Source of the DNA: Methylobacterium oryzihabitans
GTDB taxonomy: Bacteria; Pseudomonadota; Alphaproteobacteria; Rhizobiales; Beijerinckiaceae
DNA: 64,000 bases
Reading direction: 5' to 3'
Assembly (NCBI RefSeq): GCF_004004555.2
Contig: NZ_SACP01000007.1
Span: 124,001 to 188,000, forward strand
The position numbers and the translations under genes were made by a program. Below are positions 8,974 through 17,014 of the stretch, in pieces (the first letter of the stretch is position 1; each line of letters begins with the position of its first letter). The notes under the pieces are model-generated. The model was given only the letters and a program-made list of their open reading frames with translations. It was not told the origin of the DNA and did not search any database.

Positions 8974-9276
8974 ATGGTCGGCCTTCTGAGGCGGGTGCGG
9001 GAGCTGGATCGGCCGGCCTTCGCCATCACGGTCGACGGCGAGGCCGTGCCGGCGCGCGAGGGCGACACGCTCCTCGTCGCGATGCTGAGCGCCGGGGCGC
9101 GGCTGCGCACCAGCGAGTTCGGCGACGGCCCGCGGGCGGGGTTCTGCCTCATGGGCGCGTGCCAGGATTGCTGGGTCTGGACCGCGGACGGGCGCCGCCT
9201 GCGGGCCTGCTCCACGCCGGCAACGCCCGGCCTGACCCTCACCACGGGAGCGGGACCATGGCCGGACCTCGCGTGA
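8974..9276 (+). CDS. Small [2Fe-2S] subunit of flavin amine/D-amino-acid dehydrogenase (HcnA-like)
   Basis: A 100-residue ferredoxin-like subunit. The cysteine pattern GFCLMGACQDCWVW (about residues 59-72) followed by RACST supplies the four [2Fe-2S] ligands, as in HcnA, opine oxidase small subunits and D-hydroxyproline dehydrogenase small subunits. The open frame extends 165 codons upstream through the inverted repeat, so the ATG at 8974 with a nearby GGAGCG is chosen. It overlaps the next gene by 19 bases, indicating translational coupling. It probably passes electrons from the flavoprotein subunits to the respiratory chain. Confidence 0.85.
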   Translation: MVGLLRRVRELDRPAFAITVDGEAVPAREGDTLLVAMLSAGARLRTSEFGDGPRAGFCLMGACQDCWVWTADGRRLRACSTPATPGLTLTTGAGPWPDLA

Positions 9277-10628
9277 TCGTGGTCGGGGCCGGCCCGGCCG
9301 GGACCCGGGCCACCGAACGCCTCGTCGCGGCGGGCCTGCGCCCGGTCGTGATCGACGAGGGCCGGGCCTCCGGCGGGCAGATCTACCGCCGGCAGCCGGC
9401 CGGGTTCCGGCGCCCGGCCCGCGAGCTCTACGGCTTCGAGGCCGCGCGGGCGATTGCGGTCCAGGGCGGCTTCGACGCCCTCGGCGGGCGGATCGACTAC
9501 CGCCCGGACTCGGTCGCCTGGGCGCTGCGCGACGGCCGGCTCCACGTCGCCTCGGACGGCACCACCGCCGCCCTGCCCTACGACGCGCTGATCCTGGCGG
9601 TCGGCGCCACCGACCGGGTGATGCCGGTGCCGGGCTGGACGCTGCCCGGGGTGACCACCCTCGGCGGCGCGCAGATCGCCCTGAAGGCGCAGGGCTGCAC
9701 GGTCGGGTCGCGCCCGGTCTTCCTCGGCACCGGGCCGCTCCTCGTCTACGCCGCCTATCAGTACGCCCGGGTCGGAGTGCGGCCGGCGGCGATCCTCGAC
9801 ACCTCGCCGTTCTCCGGCCGCCTCGCCGGCCTGTCCCGCCTCGCCGCGCGCCCGGCGATGCTGGCCAAGGGGCTGCTCTACACCGCCTCGCTCGCCGCGC
9901 GCCGGGTGCCGATGATCCACGGCGTGACGCCGCTGGCGATCGAGGGCACCGACCGCGTCGCGGGCCTGACCTTCCGCGACGCCGCCGGCCGGACCCGGCG
10001 GGTCGCCTGCGACGCGGTCGCCCTCGGCTACGGCCTGCGCTCCGAGACCCAGCTCGCCGACCTCGCCGGCTGCCGCTTCGCCTTCGATCCGCTGGCCCGG
10101 CAATGGCTGCCGGAGACCGATCCCGACGGACGCACCTCGGTTCCGGGCGTCTACCTCGCCGGGGACGGCGCCCGCATCACCGGGGCCGACGCCGCCGAGA
10201 TCGGCGGCCGGCTCGCCGCCTGCGCGGTCCTGGCGGATGCCGGCGACGCCGCCGCCGCCCGCGAGGCCGAGACCCTGCGCGCCCGGATGCGCCCGATGCT
10301 GGCGTTTCGCGAGGGGCTGGAGCGGGCTTTTCCGTGGCCCTCCCGCCTCGCCCGCACCCTGCCCGACGAGACCCTGGTGTGCCGCTGCGAGGCGATCACC
10401 GCCGGGGACCTGCGCCGCACGCAAGACCTCGGCGCCACCGAGGTGAACCGCGCCAAGGCGTTCTGCCGGGTCGGGATGGGGCGCTGCCAGGGCCGCTATT
10501 GCGGGCCGGCCGGGGCCGAGATCCTCGCCGACGCCCTCGGCGTCCCGGTCGCCGAGGTCGGGCGCCTGCGCGGGCAGGCGCCGGTCAAGCCGCTCCCCGC
10601 CGGCACCACCGCGGAGACCGCGCCATGA
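9258..10628 (+). CDS. FAD/NAD(P)-binding oxidoreductase subunit with C-terminal BFD-like [2Fe-2S] domain (HcnB-like)
   Basis: A 456-residue protein with an N-terminal dinucleotide fold (RVIVVGAGPAGTRATERL), a second nucleotide-binding stretch near residue 155 (RPVFLGTGPLLVYAAYQYA) and a C-terminal Cys cluster (LVCRCEAIT, then AFCRVGMGRCQGRYCGP). That architecture matches HcnB, opine oxidase subunit A and the alpha subunit of heteromeric D-hydroxyproline or D-amino-acid dehydrogenases. It overlaps the upstream [2Fe-2S] gene by 19 bases and the downstream DAO subunit by 4, so the three form one complex. Substrate not determinable; hydrogen cyanide synthase is possible but less likely given the hydantoinase context. 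Confidence 0.85.
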   Translation: MAGPRVIVVGAGPAGTRATERLVAAGLRPVVIDEGRASGGQIYRRQPAGFRRPARELYGFEAARAIAVQGGFDALGGRIDYRPDSVAWALRDGRLHVASDGTTAALPYDALILAVGATDRVMPVPGWTLPGVTTLGGAQIALKAQGCTVGSRPVFLGTGPLLVYAAYQYARVGVRPAAILDTSPFSGRLAGLSRLAARPAMLAKGLLYTASLAARRVPMIHGVTPLAIEGTDRVAGLTFRDAAGRTRRVACDAVALGYGLRSETQLADLAGCRFAFDPLARQWLPETDPDGRTSVPGVYLAGDGARITGADAAEIGGRLAACAVLADAGDAAAAREAETLRARMRPMLAFREGLERAFPWPSRLARTLPDETLVCRCEAITAGDLRRTQDLGATEVNRAKAFCRVGMGRCQGRYCGPAGAEILADALGVPVAEVGRLRGQAPVKPLPAGTTAETAP

Positions 10629-11755
10629 CGCCCCGGGACGCCGACGTGATCGTGGTCGGAGGCGGCCTGATGGGCGCCGCCACCGCGTTCTTCCTGCGCC
10701 GGCGCGGCCGCTCGGTGGTCGTGCTCGAACGCGACCGGGTCGGGCAGCACGCGAGCGGCACCAATTTCGGCAACGTCCGGCGCCAGGGGCGCTTCCTGCC
10801 GCAACTGCCGCTGGCCAACCGCGCCCGCGAGATCTGGGGCCGCCTGCCCGAGCTGATCGGCGAGGACGTCGAGTTCCTGCCCACAGGCCATCTCCGCCTC
10901 GCCTGCACCCCCGAGGAGGTCGGGCGGATGGAGGCCTATGCCCGCGACTGCCGGCCCTACGGGCTCGACCTCGAACTGATGAGCGCCAACGCCCTGCGGG
11001 TGCGCTTCCCCTATCTCGGCCGCGAGGCGGTGGCGGGGTCGTTCTCGCCCCACGACGGCCACGCCAACCCGCGCCTCGCCGCGCCGGCCTTCGCCCGGGC
11101 GGCGCGCCGGCTCGGCGCCACCATCGTCGAGGGGGCGGAGGTCGCCGCGATTGAGAAGGCGGGCGAGGACTTCTCCGTCGAGACCGCCGACGGGCGGCGC
11201 TACCGGGCGCCGGTGGTCCAGATCTGCGCCGGCGCCTGGGGCGGACAGCTCTCCGCCCGCTTCGGCGAGCCGGTGCCGCTGACCCCGCGCGGGCCGCAGA
11301 TGGGCGTGACCGAGCCGGTCCCCTACGCGGTGAAGCCGGTCGTCGGGGTCTGGGCCGAGGGTGAGGCGGGCATCTACTTCCGGCAGGTCGCGCGCGGCAA
11401 CGTCGTGTTCGGCGGCGGCGTCTGGGGCGAGGTCGACATGGTGCGCCGGCGGGCGGCGCTCGACCCCGTCAGCACCCTCGGGCAGTTGCCGCATCTGCGC
11501 CGGGCGATGCCGGCCTTCGGGCAGCTCGCGGTGATCCGCACCTGGAGCGGGATCGAGGGCTACGTCGCCGACCGCCTGCCGGTGATGGGGGCGAGCGCGA
11601 CGACGCCCGGCCTGTACTACGCCTTCGGCTTCAGCGGCCACGGCTTCCAGCTCGGCCCCGCCGTCGGCGAGGTGATGGCCGAGCTGATCGACCGCGGCCG
11701 GAGTGCGGTGCCGATCGACCCGTTCGGCATCGCGCGCTTCCGCGATGCGGTGTGA
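10625..11755 (+). CDS. FAD-dependent DAO-family oxidoreductase, catalytic subunit (HcnC/DadA-like)
   Basis: A 376-residue protein beginning MTPRDADVIVVGGGLMGAATAFFL, a Rossmann FAD loop at residues 8-24, with the C-terminal flavin-contact motif YYAFGFSGHGFQLGPAVGE. The family oxidises glycine, sarcosine, D-amino acids or opines. The ATGA overlap with the preceding gene and the two iron-sulfur/flavin partners argue for a membrane-linked heterotrimeric dehydrogenase rather than an H2O2-forming oxidase. A MITE-like element starts 4 bases after its stop codon. Confidence 0.87.
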   Translation: MTPRDADVIVVGGGLMGAATAFFLRRRGRSVVVLERDRVGQHASGTNFGNVRRQGRFLPQLPLANRAREIWGRLPELIGEDVEFLPTGHLRLACTPEEVGRMEAYARDCRPYGLDLELMSANALRVRFPYLGREAVAGSFSPHDGHANPRLAAPAFARAARRLGATIVEGAEVAAIEKAGEDFSVETADGRRYRAPVVQICAGAWGGQLSARFGEPVPLTPRGPQMGVTEPVPYAVKPVVGVWAEGEAGIYFRQVARGNVVFGGGVWGEVDMVRRRAALDPVSTLGQLPHLRRAMPAFGQLAVIRTWSGIEGYVADRLPVMGASATTPGLYYAFGFSGHGFQLGPAVGEVMAELIDRGRSAVPIDPFGIARFRDAV

Positions 11756-11759
11756 CTCG

Positions 11760-12009
11760 GAGCCTGTTCGAGTGACCGTTCATCGTGTTCGTCGTGCGAA
11801 TCACCCCTTTCCCGGACGACTGGAACGCAGTGGAAGGAGATCCGGGAACCAGACGTCAGATTTGCCGCGAAGCGGCTCCGTGTGCCTGCACCGCCGCTGA
11901 GCACGGACGCTTCGCGACTTGCCATGTTGGATCCCGGATCTCCTTCCGCTTCGCTTCAGTCGTCCGGGAAAGGGGTGGTGAATCTTCAGATCGCGCGTCA
12001 GGCAGGCTC
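11760..12009. mobile_element. MITE-like inverted-repeat element, family 1 copy 1 (250 bp)
   Basis: It starts GAGCCTG and ends CAGGCTC, and holds long internal complements (GGAAGGAGATCCGGGA near 11832 against TCCCGGATCTCCTTCC near 11933). No coding potential. It fills the entire gap between two convergent genes. The TCA directly after it (12010-12012) is the stop codon of the minus-strand oxidase. Same orientation as copy 2 (14.26 kb) and opposite to copy 3 (33.6 kb). Confidence 0.8.
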
Positions 12010-13335
12010 TCAGAACTCCGCCACCTTGCCCCAGGCCGATTCATCGAAGCGGTCGGGGTGATAGGGTCGGGGATCGACCAGCGGCCGGTCCCCGGTGACG
12101 AGATCGGCCATGAGGTGCCCGGCGCCCGGGCCGATGCCGAAGCCGTGGCCGCTGAAGCCGGCGGCCAGGAAGAAGCCCGGCAGGCCCGACATCTCGCCGA
12201 TCGCGGGCACGCCGTCGGGGGTCGAGTCGATGTAGCCGGCCCAGGACGCCGTGATGGTGGTGGCGCGCAACGCCGGCAGCAGGGCGAGCGCCCGCCGGTG
12301 GGTCTCGGCGACGAGGCGGGGATCGGGGCGCGGATCGAGGATGCGCAGGCGCTCCATCGGCGTCGGCCGGTCGAGGCGCCAGCGCCTCGCCGTCTCGTGC
12401 CCGCTGCGCCAGCCGCCGGTCCCGCCGGGGCGCAGGGCGCGCCAGCGCCGCGCGAACATCGGCAGGAACTCGCGGGCGTAGAGGATCTGCTGCGGCGTCG
12501 GGTCGACGCTCGCCCGGCCGCTGATCGCGAGGGTGTGGCCGCCGCCCGCGCCGCGGCGCGTCACCGAGACGTCGGCGGTGTGCAGGGCGTCGGGCAGTCC
12601 CTCGGCCGGGGAGACCGCGAGGATCGAGGAGCGCACCGAGGATTGCGGGAAGCGCAGGCCGAGCTGGCGGCAGAACGACGACGCCCAGGCGCCGCCGGCC
12701 ATCACGACGGAGCGCGTGCGGATCGTGCCCGCCTCGGTCACCACCGCGCTGACCCGGCCGCCGCTGGTCTCGACGCCGCGGGCTGCGCACATCTGGTGCA
12801 CGGTGCCGCCGGCCTTCAGGATGCCGCGGGCGACGACCGGCACCGCCCGCGAGGTGTCGGCGATCCCGTCCGAGGGCGAGAACACGCCGCCCTTCCAGGC
12901 CCGTCCGGTCGCCCCGGCCCGCGCCCGCGCCTCGGCCTCGCCGAGCATGTGGGTGGTCACGCCGACGCCGGCCGCGAAGTCGCGCCACTTGGCCCAGCGG
13001 GCGATCTCGGCCTCGTCGTTGCTGAGGTAGAGCAGGCCGCAGCGGCGGAAGCCCGGATCCTCGCCGATCTCGCCGGCGAGCCGCTCCCACAGGTCGAGGC
13101 TGCCGGTCGCCATCGGCAATTCGCGCGCGTCGCGGTTCTGCTGCCGGCACCAGCCCCAGTTGCGGCTCGACTGCTCGGCGCCGACGCGCCCCTTCTCGAC
13201 CAGCGCGACGCCGATGCCGCGGCGGGCGAGGTAGTAGGCCGTGAACGCGCCGGCCACGCCACCGCCGATGACGACCACGTCGGCCGCCTCCGGGAGGGTC
13301 GGCGTGGTCTCGATGGGGAGGAGCGGCGCTGGCAT
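12010..13335 (-). CDS. FAD-dependent DAO-family amino acid/amine oxidoreductase
   Basis: A 441-residue flavoprotein. The FAD loop ADVVVIGGGVAGAFTAYYLARRG is at residues 19-41 and is followed by SSRNWGWCRQQNRDARELPM, a pattern typical of glycine/D-amino-acid and gamma-glutamylputrescine oxidase relatives. The C-terminus has GFFLAAGFSGHGFGIGPGAGHL. The ATG at 13335 is chosen because the longer open frame upstream is low-complexity sequence. It is divergent from an Lrp-type regulator, the usual arrangement for Lrp-controlled amino acid catabolism. Its stop codon is the TGA at the end of a MITE-like repeat. Substrate unknown. Confidence 0.85.
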   Translation of the reverse strand: MPAPLLPIETTPTLPEAADVVVIGGGVAGAFTAYYLARRGIGVALVEKGRVGAEQSSRNWGWCRQQNRDARELPMATGSLDLWERLAGEIGEDPGFRRCGLLYLSNDEAEIARWAKWRDFAAGVGVTTHMLGEAEARARAGATGRAWKGGVFSPSDGIADTSRAVPVVARGILKAGGTVHQMCAARGVETSGGRVSAVVTEAGTIRTRSVVMAGGAWASSFCRQLGLRFPQSSVRSSILAVSPAEGLPDALHTADVSVTRRGAGGGHTLAISGRASVDPTPQQILYAREFLPMFARRWRALRPGGTGGWRSGHETARRWRLDRPTPMERLRILDPRPDPRLVAETHRRALALLPALRATTITASWAGYIDSTPDGVPAIGEMSGLPGFFLAAGFSGHGFGIGPGAGHLMADLVTGDRPLVDPRPYHPDRFDESAWGKVAEF

Positions 13336-13464
13336 CTCGGTCTCCGGCTGGGCTGGCCGCATCCTACCCGCCCGCCCGCGCCAGACGGCGCCGCAAATCG
13401 CCCCGCCGCAGCAGATCGTTCCGTCGAAGTCGAGCCGGCCGGCGCGGCGTGCCGAACGCCATCC

Positions 13465-13686
13465 CAGGGCCATCGCTTCAAAGCGATCGCCCTGGTTTTT
13501 TGCTTGGCCTCAGGCGCCGGCGTTCGCATCCGCTCACTTGGCTCTCGCTCCGCTCTGTGTTCGAGCGGACATCCGTCCCCTCGAACCCGTCCCGCGGGGC
13601 GCTCTTCGGGCGCAAAGCGCACCGCGCCCGCCATATCGCGTCGCCCTGCGGGCGACCGCAGGACAATCGCTGAAGCGATGGCCCTG
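13465..13686. repeat. Inverted-repeat element with internal terminator hairpin between oxidase and Lrp gene
   Basis: Perfect 16-base outer arms CAGGGCCATCGCTTCA (13465-13480) and TGAAGCGATGGCCCTG (13671-13686). The left end also folds as a G+C stem (CCAGGGC 13464-13470 with GCCCTGG 13489-13495) followed by TTTTTT (13496-13501), like an intrinsic terminator on the plus strand. It sits in a 450 bp gap between divergent promoters, an odd place for a terminator, which suggests an inserted element. Confidence 0.65.
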
Positions 13687-13785
13687 AACGCCATCACGGC
13701 TCCCCTTGGCCGGCGGGACGTTACGGCATAATCTGCCGCACCGGCCGGGACGGATGGAGGTCGGCCCTCGTCCATCGGATCGCCC

Positions 13786-14262
13786 ATGAAGCTCGACAGC
13801 ATCGACATCCGGATCCTCTCCGAGCTTCAGAAAAACGGGCGCATCACCAACGTCGAACTGTCGGAACTCGTCCACCTGTCGCCGAGCCCGTGCCTGATGC
13901 GGGTCAAGAAGCTGCAGGCGGCCGGGTACATCTCGGGCTATTGCGCGCAGATCAACGTCGCCAAGCTCGGCCAGACCTTCACGGTCTTCACCGAGATCAC
14001 GCTGAAGAACCACCGCCAGATCGATTTCGCCCGCTTCCTGGCGGCGATCGAGAAGGAGGAATCGGTGGTGGAATGCCACCTCATCTCCGGCGGCTACGAC
14101 TACCTCGTCAAGTTCGTCGCCAGCGGCATCGCCGAGTACCAGGCGATGATGGAGCGCCTGACCGACATGGACATCGGCATCGACAAGTATTTCAGCTTCG
14201 TCGTGCTGAAGACCCCGGTGGCCCGCAACCACGTCCCGCTGACGCGGCTTTTTCCAGCCTGA
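13786..14262 (+). CDS. Lrp/AsnC-family transcriptional regulator
   Basis: A 158-residue protein. The N-terminal HTH (LDSIDIRILSELQKNGRITN, then VELSELVHLSPSPCLMRVKKL) is followed by the RAM ligand-binding domain with VECHLISGGYDYLVKFV and the C-terminal KTPVARNHVPLTRLF. The AAY/SGYCAQIN linker region also fits. It probably senses an amino acid and controls the divergent DAO oxidase. Its TGA stop is immediately followed by GAGCCTG, the end of a MITE-like repeat, so the stop codon coincides with the repeat terminus. Confidence 0.93.
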   Translation: MKLDSIDIRILSELQKNGRITNVELSELVHLSPSPCLMRVKKLQAAGYISGYCAQINVAKLGQTFTVFTEITLKNHRQIDFARFLAAIEKEESVVECHLISGGYDYLVKFVASGIAEYQAMMERLTDMDIGIDKYFSFVVLKTPVARNHVPLTRLFPA

Positions 14263-14520
14263 GAGCCTGTTTGAGCGCCTGTTTGAGCGATGGTCCATCG
14301 TATTTGTCGCGCGGAGCACCCCTTTCCGGGCCCGAATGGGCCTACACGACTGAAGCGTTAGCGGAAGGAGATCCGGAATCCAGACGTCAGATGTGCCGCG
14401 AAGCGGCTCAGTCTGACAGCACTGTCGCTGAGTATGGACGCTGCGCGCATTGTTGTGCTGGATCCCGGATCTCCTTCCGCTCCGCTTCAGTCGTGCAGGC
14501 CCGCTCAAGCCCGGGTCGCG
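14263..14520. mobile_element. MITE-like inverted-repeat element, family 1 copy 2
   Basis: Starts GAGCCTGTTTGAGCG directly after the lrp stop codon and shares the body of copies 1 and 3 (GGAAGGAGATCCGGAATCC, GCCGCGAAGCGGCTCAG, GGATCCCGGATCTCCTTCC). The left end has a partial duplication (GCCTGTTTGAGCG twice). The right terminus CAGGCTC is missing; similarity fades near CTCAAGCCCGGGTC, so this copy is truncated. Confidence 0.78.
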
Positions 14521-14523
14521 ACC

Positions 14524-14838
14524 TCACCACCTTGCGGCCCGCGCTGCGATCGATGATCCTGCGGCATATCTAACCATTTCAATAAATTGTTGTCGAGTTC
14601 TTGTATTCGCGATTTGTCGGAAGGCCTGTAGCAGCTCAGATGCTTGCTGCTCAAGATCAGGCTGATCGCTCATGCCGTTGCTCGGAACCTCGCTTGGATT
14701 TGCATCGAAGCGGACATCGAGCGTCCGCTCGACCCGCCTCAGGCGGCGAGCCATGCTTGCCGCGTCGTGCCTGCCAGTTGCGTCAGAAGCGGAGGTGGCG
14801 TTCTGCCATACGCCATGGTGAGGTGTTTCGTCCGACAT
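14524..14838 (-). CDS. Hypothetical small protein
   Basis: A 104-residue protein starting MSDETPHHGVWQNAT. The ATG at 14838 is preceded by AGGGGAGAGG about 7 bases away, a good ribosome site, which decides it over an ATG 18 codons upstream. The C-terminal part (DLEQQASELLQAFRQIANTR, then QQFIEMVRYAA) is a predicted amphipathic helix pair. No recognised domain. Adjacent to the truncated end of a repeat element. Confidence 0.6.
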   Translation of the reverse strand: MSDETPHHGVWQNATSASDATGRHDAASMARRLRRVERTLDVRFDANPSEVPSNGMSDQPDLEQQASELLQAFRQIANTRTRQQFIEMVRYAAGSSIAARAARW

Positions 14839-15030
14839 CAGCCTCTCCCCTGCGCTCGGCCCTTGTTGCGGACGGACCTTATCAAGCGCCATCGCAATGG
14901 CAGCGATGCCATATCATAGGAGCGGCATACAACTTCTGAGCCGGTGGCGAAACAACCTATGATGGAAGAACGTTAGGAGTTACAAATCAACCTGTAATGA
15001 ATTGCGCTGGCGCCGTGTAAGGGAGGGTGG

Positions 15031-15633
15031 ATGCCAAGCTCGGATCACACGCCACAGGCGCCCGATTACATCGTGGGCAAGATAGCGGCCATGGAGATCG
15101 TCGGCACCTGGGATTGGGACATTCTGGCCAACCGCATCTACACTGACCACGTCGTCGCCGTCCTGTTCGGTCTCGAATTCGAGCAGGCGACGGCTGGGCT
15201 GCCGATCGAGGCGTACGAAGCCGGCATCCATCCCGACGATCACGACTGGGTCACGGCCCGCATCCGCGAGATGGTGAAGAGTTCGGGCTCGTTCGTCGCC
15301 GAGTACCGCACTTGCCTACGGAACGGGGACGTGTGCTGGGTGTTGGCGCGCGGGCACTTCTATCACGATGGCACGGGCCGACCGGTGCGCAGCCGCGGCA
15401 TCATCGTCGACGTCACCGGCCGCAGACTGGGTGCTCCAGGCTTCACGAGCGAGCTGATGAACCCGACGGAGCATCCGCTGGAGCACGCCGTCGATCTCTG
15501 CCTGTCGGTTCGCGACATCGTGGCCGAGGCCGACCGGCCCTTCCTGCTGTCGATCACCGACATGCTCCTGCTGGAACTCGGCCGGGAGCTGAGCGCGCTG
15601 ATCAAGGCCGACGGGAAGCGACGGATGATCTGA
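15031..15633 (+). CDS. PAS-domain protein
   Basis: A 200-residue protein with one PAS_3-type fold at about residues 20-135. The pattern runs GTWDWDILANRIYTDH, then GLPIEAYEAGIHPDDHDWV, EYRTCLRNGDVCWVLARGHF and SRGIIVDVTGRR. No kinase, GGDEF or HTH domain follows; the C-terminal 65 residues are helical and of unknown role. GGGAGGGTGG just before the ATG supports the start. It is alone on the plus strand, so it probably works as a stand-alone sensor or partner of an unlinked kinase. Confidence 0.85.
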   Translation: MPSSDHTPQAPDYIVGKIAAMEIVGTWDWDILANRIYTDHVVAVLFGLEFEQATAGLPIEAYEAGIHPDDHDWVTARIREMVKSSGSFVAEYRTCLRNGDVCWVLARGHFYHDGTGRPVRSRGIIVDVTGRRLGAPGFTSELMNPTEHPLEHAVDLCLSVRDIVAEADRPFLLSITDMLLLELGRELSALIKADGKRRMI

Positions 15634-15694
15634 ACGGGCCGATCCGTCGTGCCGGCCCGGACCGGCACGACGCAGGTCCTGGTCGACCGCCCTC

Positions 15695-17014
15695 CTACTT
15701 CTCCCGGAAGGCCCGGCGGGCCTGATCGGCGAGCGGCTTGGTGAGGTAGGACAGCACGGTGCGGTCCGCGGTCCGGATGAACGCCTCCACGGGCATGCCG
15801 GGCATCAGGGTCGCGCTGCCGAGGCGGGCGAGATCCCCGCTCGCGATGGCGAGGCGGACGAGGTAGTAGAAGACCCCGGTGCGCTTGTCCTCGCTCACGT
15901 CGGCGGCGATGCGCACCACGGTCCCGGCGAGTTCCGGCGTGGTGCGCTGGTCGAAGCCGGGGAAGCGCAGACCCGCCGCCTGACCGATCCGCACGCGGTC
16001 GATCTCCTGGGGAGCGACGCGGACCTCGACCACCAGCGAATCGGCCGCCGGCACGATCAGCATGACCGGCTCGCCCGGCGTGATGACGCCGCCGCGGGTG
16101 TGGACCGTCAGTTCGTGCACCGATCCGGCCTGGGGCGACCGGATGTCGATCCGCTGCAACTGGTCGTAGGCGGTGATCTTCTGCTCCACCAGCGTCGCCG
16201 CCTTGGCGCGGATCTCGGCCAGTTCCTTGCCGGCCTCGCTGCGCAGGTTCTGCTCGAGCTGGACGATCTGGAGCTCGGTCTCGGAGATCTTGCCCCGCGT
16301 CTGGGCGATCATGGCGACGAGGACGCCGCGCTCACCCTTGAGCCGGGAGATGTCGCGCTCGAGGGCGGTGACCCGGCTGAGCTGGATGAGGTTCTTGCGC
16401 CAGAGATCCTGCACGCCCTCGTATTCGCGCTGGATGATCGCGCTCTCCTGCTCCTTGGCCTCGGCCTGCTCGGTCAGGCCGCGGATCTCGTCGCGCAACT
16501 GCCCGATGCGCTCGCGCAACTGGGCGGTCTGGCCCGCCCGGGCCTCGGCGCGGAACCGGAACAGCGTGCGCTCGCCCTCGACGACGCGGGCGATGTCGGG
16601 ACCGGCCTCCCACAGGTCGGCGGGCACCCGGACCTCGCCGAGGCCGTCGCGCTCGGCCTCCAGCCGCGCGGTGCGGGCGGAGAGTTCCCACAGGCTCTTG
16701 CTGACGCTGTCGTAGGTCGCCCGCGCGGTCGTGGCGTCGAGGCGGATCAGCAGGTCGCCGGCCGCCACCCGCGTCCCCTCCTGCACCAGGAGGTCGGCGA
16801 CGATGCCGCCGGTCGGATGCTGCACCTTCTTGATGTTGGTCTCGACGACGAGCGAGCCGGTCGCGATGATGGCACCGGACAATTCGGTCGCCGCCGTCCA
16901 GGCGCCGGCGCCGCCGGTCAGCGCCAGGACCGCGATCGCCGCGAGGCCGTGACGCCTCAGGGAACGCCGCGTGCCGCGCGTCGGGTCGGCGTCGGCCGGG
17001 AGAGACCTCGTCAT
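15695..17014 (-). CDS. Type I secretion membrane fusion protein, HlyD family
   Basis: A 439-residue periplasmic adaptor. A short cytoplasmic tail with one membrane segment lies at about residues 22-45 (HGLAAIAVLALTGGAGAW), followed by barrel-sandwich strands (GSLVVETNIKKVQHPTGGIV, VQEGTRVAAGDLLIRLD). A long coiled-coil hairpin covers about residues 110-280, then the return strands (DIRSPQAGSVHELTVHTRGGVI, and MPVEAFIRTADRTVLSYLTKPL). This is the PrtE/HlyD layout. The start overlaps the ABC exporter stop (ATGA), so they are co-translated. No TolC gene is in the window. Confidence 0.93.
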   Translation of the reverse strand: MTRSLPADADPTRGTRRSLRRHGLAAIAVLALTGGAGAWTAATELSGAIIATGSLVVETNIKKVQHPTGGIVADLLVQEGTRVAAGDLLIRLDATTARATYDSVSKSLWELSARTARLEAERDGLGEVRVPADLWEAGPDIARVVEGERTLFRFRAEARAGQTAQLRERIGQLRDEIRGLTEQAEAKEQESAIIQREYEGVQDLWRKNLIQLSRVTALERDISRLKGERGVLVAMIAQTRGKISETELQIVQLEQNLRSEAGKELAEIRAKAATLVEQKITAYDQLQRIDIRSPQAGSVHELTVHTRGGVITPGEPVMLIVPAADSLVVEVRVAPQEIDRVRIGQAAGLRFPGFDQRTTPELAGTVVRIAADVSEDKRTGVFYYLVRLAIASGDLARLGSATLMPGMPVEAFIRTADRTVLSYLTKPLADQARRAFREK

